From Candidatus Omnitrophota bacterium (GTDB lineage: Bacteria; Omnitrophota; Gorgyraeia; JABMQH01): a DNA stretch of 9,169 bases. Positions 1-9,100 of this stretch are shown piece by piece. Below the pieces are notes generated by a model. It did no database searches. It saw nothing but the letters and a program-made list of their open reading frames with translations, and was not told the DNA's origin. Location: positions 1-9,169 of the forward strand of contig JAPLLL010000141.1 in assembly GCA_026387595.1 (NCBI GenBank), read 5' to 3'. Each line of letters starts with the position of its first letter. Positions within the stretch are counted from its first letter, which is position 1. Made by a program: the position numbers and the translations under genes.

Positions 1-118
1 CCATGCAGATAGCGGGCATGACTCTGACAGCCGCCAACGTAAGGTCAGTACTTACCTCATTAACCGAAAGATTCAGCTCTGCCCAGGCGACAGTTGACGG
101 CGTAACATACGCCGCCCA
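1..118 (+). repeat. 118-bp direct repeat, copy 1 (touches the left edge)
   Basis: This stretch matches nt 304-421 at 117 of 118 positions. The only difference is nt 20 (act here, acc at nt 323), which is silent (Thr). It encodes a segment beginning MQIAGMTLTAANVRSVL and ending VDGVTYAAQ. The copies are 303 bp apart, exactly 101 codons, so the frame is kept. Because the match reaches the first base of the window, the true repeat may extend further upstream. Confidence 0.97.
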
Positions 119-3100
119 GGCCGCAGGCGTGGTCAAGTATTACGCCAACGAGGCAGATCATAAAGCGGGCAAGGTCTCCGAAAGATACCAGGAAGCCTCG
201 ATCTCCGTGATAGCGCGCACCGCGGACGGCACAACAATAGTACTCTCTGCCACAGCAAAAGACGGCAAGACACAGCTTACGCACGACGAACTCAAAACTA
301 ACACCATGCAGATAGCGGGCATGACCCTGACAGCCGCCAACGTAAGGTCAGTACTTACCTCATTAACCGAAAGATTCAGCTCTGCCCAGGCGACAGTTGA
401 CGGCGTAACATACGCCGCCCAAATAAATGACGGAAACAAGCAGTCCCTATTCGTCATAGCGAGAGATTCAAGCGGTACGGCCATAATGATATCAATACCC
501 GGTAAGTCTAAACCGGGACAAGAGATTACTCATGAAACTCTCAAGGGCATCGTACTAGACATTGCAGGCAAGACGCTAATTGAAGTGGTGAATGCTTATA
601 CTTCCGGCCGATTCAACCTGACGTTAAGCGCTGATGATATCGCTGCCGTAAAGAAAGCCGCTGGCAACAGCCCGTTGGGCCAGCAGATACAGGCTGCCGC
701 TGATAAGCTTTCAAAAGAAACAAACGGCGGCAAGCCGGTATTGCTTGAAGGTAGGGGCGCCATGATAATGCTGGGTAACGGCTCGCTAGTCGTAAGAATG
801 GCGCTGACCGCCGAAGAGATCAAGGTTGTCGCGCATGATAAGATACCGGGCCTATCAATGTTCGTCCAGGCCCAGGACGGAAAAGCCGAGATTTTCGGTC
901 AGATTGGCAACTTCGTAACAAAATGGCTCGGCGGCGAATCGATGCTGGGCCTTGCCAGGGCCGCGTATAATAATTTCATCGATACAGCAGGACCGTCAAT
1001 GATAAGTTTCTTTAATCAAAATGAGAAGACTATAGAAAAAATATATAAGCTATGGTGCAAGGAAGGCGATGACGCTAATCCTCAGGATATAAAGCGCATA
1101 GGAGCCCTGATCCAGACAATGAAAGATGGTAAGCTAACAAATAAAGAAGCCATGACGCTGATGAAAGCCCTGATCCCTATATATACCGAGATCAACGTAC
1201 GTTTCACGATAGTAATGCCGGGCAATAAACTGGATAAAAAAATAATGGCTTTCCGTAATATTCTTAAGGAGCTAGATAACCCCACTGAACTAACTAAACA
1301 AAAACCCGGCGTATACGTTGACCCAGAAATTTTAAAGCAAGATGCAGCGCCCGGCATAAACCAAAAAATATCCGCACTTGAGACCAGTATTCAAAATGGC
1401 TCTATCTCCGGGCAGGGCTTAATCGATAGTCTTGCCGGCATATTTGAAGATATGGTGAAATATAATGCAATGGTTTCGGGAAAAGCGGAAGATTTAGGTA
1501 TAACAGAGAGCACATCCCTTCTCTTTAATACGGGGCTATTTGCAGGCCAGATTATGGTTGCCGCCTTGCAAAGCGACCTTGAAGGATTGAGCAGCGGGGA
1601 AGGGGCCTCTCTTTTAAGTTATGCCATGGACCAGCTTGATACCGGCAGCGTTAATAATAAAACGCTTAAGGATCTTATACAGACAGTCAACACCTACCTG
1701 ACCAATACAGGCGCAGATAATACGCAAGCCATGTTTATCCGCTCGGCTGTGGTTGTAAAAGTGCTGGAAACGATTAATACAGACCAATCAGCGGCTCTTA
1801 ACCTGGGACAGAGCCGGCTGGAGATGTACAGAAGCGTTTCCGGGTTTATAGCCGATAAGTTGTTTGTCTTAAATCCAGACCTTCTTAGCGACGAAGAAAA
1901 AGGGTTGGTTATGAGGATCCAGATTCGCATTGGACAGGGCAGCGATCTGGAACTAACTCCACAACAGCAAGAATTGCTGGCAGAGAAAGCAAAGGAATAT
2001 CAAGGGGAAATAAACGCCTTGGTTAAAAAGGAACATGGCAAGGTTAGCGAGACTTTCAATGTAGCCGAGATGTTAAACTTCTGCCAGGGCGGCGCAATGG
2101 ACCTGATTAGTAGCGGAGGTAATATCAAAGAAAGAGTAGGGGCTTTGTTGGCCCTCAATGCGGAAGGCTATCTTGGCGCCGACGGCCAGCTGGATATGGC
2201 GAAGGTAAACCAGGCCGCGGCCGTAATAAGCGGAATTGAACCGCTTGTCAGCGCAAGGGCCATGGGACTGGGCGCGCTGCATCACGGTATGGCAGTAATG
2301 GATGTTGCGGACCGCTGGGAAAACAAGGGCATATTCGGCGCATGGCTTGACTGGTCAGACACTGCGGAAATGGCCGTACGCTTTGCTGATATACTAAGCG
2401 AAGGGGCGAAGATCACGCAGGCATGCTCCGCGCTCAATCTTGGTAACCTGGAAGAAGCCGGAAGACTGCTAAAAGCCTTTGAAGATAACACAAAGCAGCA
2501 CTTTTTGGATTTTAACAAGGCATACCAGACGTACGAAGTCTATAACTACTGGACGAAGGAAGTTGTGCAGTTTGTGATAATTACCGTTATTAGCGCAGGC
2601 GTAATGACAATATGGGCAAACGCAGCTAAGGCCGCAATCGCTGCCGGCCGCCTTGCTGTTACCGCCGAAGGTATTGTTGTTACTGAAACAAGCGTAAGCG
2701 GCTGGTCGCTTAGCGGCAGATTGATCGCTTCGCGGGCGAACGCATGGCTTGGCGTTGGCACGAGGTTTGCTACGTCATATACCGGCAACCTTGGCATAAT
2801 ACTGAAAACCTGCTGGAGCTTTGCTAAGAGCGCACCGGGTTTCATGCTTGCAGGCCATGTATTAAAAGGCGATACGCGCGTATGGTTCTCCGGCTCCTCG
2901 TGGTCAGATCTGGGTCAGGAATTGCTTGGTGAGATAGCTTCCATGGCAATGATGGCCCCGTATTTCGGCACACTCGGTATGATCGTAGGTACTAAGGGCG
3001 TGATATTTGCGGCAAACAACTGGATATGGAAAGCGGGCGAAAAGCTTTCCGGGGAAGCCATAGCGAAATCTATACAAAGTAGCCGCATAATGGTCCGGGC

Positions 3101-6100
3101 CAGCGCCAGAACTTTTGCTGTTCTAAACGAGGGGCTTATCCAGCCTCTCTTTATAAGCGCACGGTCATTTGTCGGCGATATGGCAGGAGCCGGTCTTGTG
3201 AAAGGCTTGGCTGCAACAGGAATTATATCTAAAGACCTGATCGGCTCAACAACAGATGCCAGGACCGGTATGGAAACACCGGGCCTTGATGAACAGATAG
3301 GCAGGATAGTGGGCCTTATTTTTGTATTCGGTCTAACCCATGCTTCAAAGGCGTGGGCGCCCAACAAGAGCGCATCTATGAAGTCAGCTGCTATCAATAG
3401 AGGCGGGCTCGACATATTCAGAAATCCTTATAAATATTTCAGCTGGCAGGCAATAAAGACAGAGGCTCTGGGTGGCTGGAGGGCGGTCGTATCAGACGCC
3501 AAGATAGCAGAACTAGGTGCTAAAAGGACGGTATTACAGGAGAAAGACCCGGCAATATTGAACGCCGAGCAGAAAGCGGAACTTAGACAACTTAATAATC
3601 AGCTTGGTGAAAAAGTCGGCATGGTTGGTGATAAGCCCATATTAAAAGGCGGTTCTCTTGTAGGCGAAACGCAATTAAACAGAGAAGCAGTTGCATTACG
3701 GCGACAGCTGGTACACGAAGCAAGGGTTGAGATCGTGCAAAACCTGGTAAGAAGCGGGAACGCCGTAGATCTGAACTCGCTGGCAGCTAGAAGCAAAACT
3801 GCAGCCAGATATGTCAGCGATGCAGTATTAAGCGAACGAGCACTTACTGACGCAAGTGTCTCTCAGATAGCCGGCTATAATCCGGGCGCAACAAGTGAAG
3901 GCCTTACCCTTAGACTAAAGAACGGCGGAGAATTAAAACTGGATATGGTAGCCAGCCAGGCTATGAAAGATTCATTCCTGTCCGCCGTCTCGAAAGGCGA
4001 TGCCGGTTACGCGGCAGTATTTGCGCCATTTTTAAGAAACCAGCAAGAGCAGTTAGATGCGATTGCTACGCCGGCTGTGCGTTCGTCAGCCGAAACATTG
4101 CATGCAGATATTAATAAGGCGGCCTCAGGTAATGACTTTGTGAGAAGCCGGCAAACAACAGATCAGCTAAGGGCAAAGGCAGACCTCCAGCATCAAAGGG
4201 CCAATAGTCTGGAAGCAGATGCCAGAAAAGCAAAAGTAGAAGGCAAGGCCGAGGAAGCGGGCCGGTTAACCGACCAGGCTAGACAATACAGGGCGGAAGC
4301 CAATAAGTTAGGCGAGGCAGTCGCATTAAGGATTCAAATCGGAGCGAAATTAAAGGTCTTTAATGATAGCTATGGGTCCACCCTTGCGCTGGCTGATACG
4401 CTAAGCGTCGATGCAATCCTATTAAAAGTGGTAAGTGCAAAAGATGCCGCATTAGCCAAAAACTATGCAGCCGGCAAAGCAGCTGCTCTTGGATATTTGG
4501 CAGCTCATCCGGAAGGTATCGGAGTTTCCGCTGTGCTTGGCGCGATTGGTAAGGCAGCAGAACCTGCCGCGGAACCCGGGCAAGCGCCTGTTAGGAGCGT
4601 GACCGATGTAGAGGCCTTCCAGGGCGTGCGCTTTACCGAGGCAGAACTTACGCCTAGAGCCTTAAGAGGAGCCATGGAACAGGGGGCTTCAAGCCGCGGC
4701 ACCAAACTAAGCGAGCCAAAAGCACTGGAGTTCCTGTACAGCCTTAGGGATAACGGATGCAGGGCTATTGAATATAACGGTGCGCAAATAGAGCTGAGCG
4801 CAAACGCACAGAAGCGCTTAGCGGATAATATAGAAGAAAGAATCGGCAGCACGGAAAGGCCAGGCGGCATTGTGGATAACCTACGGCTTACAGGAGGAAG
4901 CATGACTGCGCTGGCGAGATATAAGCCCGGTTCCGGCCTTACCGAGAATCTGACACTTAAACTTACGGATGGCGTCGAGATAACATTAAGCAGCCGCGCT
5001 GCGCAGGATTTAAGAAGCAGGATGATAGCAGAGGAAGGGACAGCATCTCTAAAATTTAAAGGCGGCCAGAAAATAGAACTTGGCGTGGTTGAGGGGTTTG
5101 TGCGCGGCGAAACTCCAGAGGCGCTCTCGGGTGATTTTGTTACAGTTGGAGAAGGGCAACTTATTATAAATGTAAGAGGCGGCGGCACAGTTACATTTAA
5201 CGGCACCGAAAACGTTGCGCACATAAGCATTGAAGGCAATACGATGCGTATAAGGATGAGCTCCGGCGTAGACAATAATGGCAGGGCAGCGCGTCTTGAT
5301 AACGTTAAAATAGCAGAAAGAGGCAAAGACGGAAGCTGGAAGCCGGTGGATATAGACAGATCCGAAATAGGGCAGAGATTTTCAGCAAAGGAAATAATGG
5401 AAGGAGCCACAATAGATGGCGAAAATATTAGAGGCGTTATTGGTGCCGTAACAGCCAGGGTGGCTGAACTAAGAGGTCCAAATGCCGCCAAGCCAGCTGA
5501 CATAAACGCTCAATTAAGCGAGCTCGACGTTATGGCAAAAACAGAACAATTCCGTCAACCTATCAGGGATGAAATAAAATCCAGGTTTAGAATAACGAGT
5601 GACGAAGTCGCCGATCAGTATATCAACGAAGGGGTAAACGAACTGAGGAAAGGTATTCTTGGCAGCCTGATCAGAACAGGTGGCCAGAGAACAACGGCAA
5701 CAACTATCCTTGAGACTGCGCGCAATTCTTATGCGGCAAACTCTGCTAAATCCTGGACTATATCAGGCGAGGAAGGGTTGGTCGAAATCTGGCTTACGAA
5801 AAACAAAGACGGTATATTAAAAGGCCTGAAACAGTCAGATATAATGCTGTTGCGAAGCGCGTTGGCAAAAGATGTCGAAGCCGAAATAAATGAAGGCTTA
5901 TTAGCGCAGCGCATGAATGCAGATAAGGCCGAGCAGGCTAACGAAGTCAGCCGCATCTTGGGCGCGGATCGGGCCGCGTTGGCAACGCCCGATGCATCTG
6001 GCAGAACGCTTGCGCAGGATATAGTTGACCTCACAGTAGAGTTTAAAGCTAATAACGTTTCGTTGCGTTCAGGCCAGCTGGATACCTTAAAAGTGTTTGT

Positions 6101-9100
6101 TGATAAAATGGCAACAACCGATAGGGCGAGGATATTTATCGAGAACCCGACCGCAGCCGGCAAGACTATCGCCAATATCTTTATTACAAAACTTATGGTA
6201 GCAAGAGGCAAGCAGGTGGATCTGTTTATGCCTAATGATCCGCTGGTTGAACAATTCTTTAATCAGTTTATACCTAGTGCCGGCGTCCGGAACAGAGACC
6301 TGCTGGCTATTGAATTCGGAGGAAAAGACAGAGGCGTGGTAGGTGAAGGCAAAGATGGGAATGCCGTACGATTTGACATTGCCTGCGAAGCATACAATAA
6401 ATCTCAGGGCGGCAAGACTGCTGCTGAGATGGTGGATATCCTCGAAAATAAAATGGTACTGGTTTATACGGAAAAGTCGCTTTTCCTGCGGCAGCAGGCA
6501 AGAACAAAGGAAGGCGAAGGCCACTATAAGGTTGTAGATGCCCTTGAAGCAAGGATGCAGCGTACAAGCCTTGTCGTGGATGAAGCCCATCTCTACATGA
6601 AGAATACGATGGACCTTATAATGTCCGGCGAGTCAACGCCGATATCCAATAAGGTCTTTGATCAGTATGCTAATACGCATAATCAACTGGTCGCAAAACA
6701 TATACTCAATAGCGACGGTACGATCAATAAGACCGAATTGGGCAAGGTAATATCCAAAGAACTTGGCGTGGATATGGGAGCCCACATCAGGTTCAGTGAA
6801 AATACAAGGATACAATGGGAGAAAGAAGGCATTAACATAGCCGTAGCCGAGTCTATAGTCTCAGGCGCCCGCGCAATGGCAGGCGGCAAGATAAAGATCG
6901 GTATGGAAGGCGAAAGCGGTTTTGTAAAGCCGATAAGCGACCTGACAGGCCAGATAGAATACACCCGGCAGTTCCAGGACGTGTTCTACATACTCGGAGC
7001 CGGCAAGGCGGGCAGGCTGGAAGGCGACGCGCTGCGCAGGGCAGCGGATCAGTCAAAGACTTCCTCGGCAGAAGGCCTGTTTACTATCATCAACGGCTAC
7101 AATAAGATCATTGCTGCCAGCGGTACGCCTCCGGGCGAGCCCGTGCTAGATTTGTGGGGGTTTGAGCTGCATAATCTGGGTTTCAAGGGCGGAGTAAAGA
7201 TGCAGTTTGAGCATACGGCAGCAGGAAATGAAATCCAAAGAATTGTTGAGATCGCGCTGGCTAAGTGCAAGACGGTCGGAGAAACCGGTCAGGTTGTTAT
7301 CGCGCACGATAATGCGACTGAGATTGTGAAAGTGTTCAACGATATGGCGGCCACTGCAACCGGCAGGCAGCTGCTCCGCGAAGCAGGCATTGATCCCACA
7401 CAAAAGATAAGACAAACCCTTGAAGGAGAAGTATCATTCCTGTCCGTAGGCGGTTTCGAAGGCAGGCTCTTTGTCACCAATAAGATCTCCATGCTGGGCG
7501 TTGATTTCCAGACAGACCTTGTCCTTATTACGGGAGGCAAGGCAGCCGAGTCGCTTATAAGGCAGGGTAAAGGAAGGCCGAGCAGGAACGGCGAGTACGG
7601 CGAATTCATTGTAGTGGGCGAAAAAGAATGGATACAAAATCAGTCCAAAGGCATAAGGGATTTGATAGGCGACAGTACCAATAAAAACCTGCCCAAAAAC
7701 ATAAAGACGACTCTTGAACATTTGGAGAAACTGGAAAAGCTGTCTGGGAATGACCTGCAGACGGCGCTTGATACATTAGGCGTGCGAGATATAAATGATA
7801 TAAAACTGCAGTTGGTCCAGCAGTATATGGACGCCAAGGCAGAAGGCAGTGTCTATGTGCAGACCGTTACTCAATACCTGCGCGATACGGTGATAAAAGA
7901 AGTAGCTGTCAGGTGCGGCGGCCAGGAAGCAGTGCGCAAGTTGATGGATATCTATTTCGACAAGGAGACAGAGGTCAGCCAGGCAGGCGAATACCAGGTT
8001 GCCGGAGAAGGCCAGAGAGGGTTCGGCGGTAGGGAGCAGCTCAAGATGGCCCTTGAGAGCACAAGAGAATCGCTGAAACGGGCACTGCGCGATGCAAGAT
8101 TTGAAGTCGGAAGCCAATTCGAGAATGCCAGAGACGCGTTAGTTAATAAATTAATAGAGCTGGATTTCTCCGGGAACAGAACTACCACCCTGAAATCCCT
8201 GGAAGGGAACCTGTCCTTGCAGGATATTGTTGATGTCGGATTCAAACACGCGGACAAGATTATACCTATTGACATATTGTCCGGAATGGGCAGGACAAGC
8301 GTTGCAACAGTGCAGAAAGAAGTGGCGCGCTCCGGCAAGACGCCGCAGGAGGTATTGCAGCAGTATACCATTGCCGACAAAGCAGGCGTGCAGAGGACTA
8401 TAACCGCCGCCGAGGCAAACAGGATGGTCGATCTTATTACACACTTAAACGCCCTGCCGCCTTCTTCCGCGTTACCCGCGGGTTTTGTTGACAGCATAGG
8501 CGTGGGCGAGTGGTATCATTTTGCGGCAATGGAGGACGATACCAAGAATCCTTTAAGCATCGGGGCCGCCGCTGATAAGCTGAGACAATATGCTGCAGCT
8601 GACTATACCGCTACGGTCATAGGTATACCTTCCAATGCAATAAACAGGACAGTAACCATTGCTCAAGTACAGGCAGCCGGTGCGGCCGCAACAATATTCC
8701 GGAACGCCGGTTATACGGCCCAGGAGGCCCAGGCGCTTACAGATACTATATCGACGTTGAGTGCAAGGACCGGCGTAGCGCCGGCTTTTGTAGGCAATAT
8801 AAAGATAAGCACACTTTCAGCTATCGTTATACAATCTCTTGAGAGCGCAACTGACCGCAAAGACGCCATTGAGCAGGCAGCTGATTCCGCATACCGCGAG
8901 ACGATCATAAATAATTTAGAGTTGCCTGAAGGCGAGACTCCGACGCTGGCTGCGTTAAGGCAGAAGGTTTCTCCGACTACAACCGTGACAGTGTCTAAAC
9001 CGCAGATAGTTGACAGATTGACCAACGCCGGTTGCGCTACTGACGTTGCCCGAGCCGCAGCCGATATGATGGATGCCGTTGCAACCCGTTTAACCGCTGC

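Larger units (their letters stand above)
6060..7625 (+). other. SecA-like DEAD/DEAH motor domain embedded in the giant protein (residues about 2020-2541)
   Basis: All main superfamily 2 motor motifs occur in order, each fitting the SecA form. A possible Q motif has Gln 2025. Walker A is ENPTAAGKT (SecA EMxTGEGKT), followed by GKQVDLFMPNDPLVEQ (SecA GKGVHVVTVNDYLAKR). Walker B is LVVDEAH, then LIMSG (SecA ILIDEAR, LIISG). Motif III is AASGTP (SecA GMTGTA). GQVVIAHDNATE matches SecA GQPVLVGTISIE. Motif V is TNKISMLGVDF (SecA TNMAGRGTDI), and motif VI is QGKGRPSRNGEYG (SecA QLRGRSGRQGDPG). The catalytic Lys 2054, Asp 2193, Glu 2194 and motif VI Arg 2525 and Arg 2528 are present, so ATP hydrolysis is likely. 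SecA drives polypeptide through SecYEG; whether this domain does so is unknown. SecA comparisons are from memory, not from a search. Confidence 0.85.

Noticed and set aside
3..5. ATG at the left edge as the start codon of the gene
   Set aside because: The same ATG recurs inside the frame at nt 306 in the second repeat copy, and the two bases before it (cc) match the end of the Thr codon (acc) at nt 303, so it is most likely internal. No upstream sequence is available to show a ribosome binding site.
2160..2230. Possible EF-hand or dockerin-like loop (LGADGQLDMAKV)
   Set aside because: The glutamate at the last loop position is missing and no paired loop exists.
4200..4335. Tetratricopeptide repeat
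   Set aside because: One helical pair has a passing resemblance, but there is no second copy at a 34-residue period; coiled coil is the simpler reading.
4505..5503. A 332-codon open frame on the minus strand, the longest of many minus-strand frames
   Set aside because: It lies wholly opposite the plus-strand giant frame, its product is a low-complexity Ser/Pro/Leu-rich sequence without motifs, and it is best explained as a mirror of plus-strand codon bias. The same holds for the other minus-strand frames.
6343..6537. A 64-codon plus-strand open frame
   Set aside because: It overlaps the SecA-like motor in another frame, has no convincing ribosome binding site, and its Arg/Trp-rich product looks like an out-of-frame translation.
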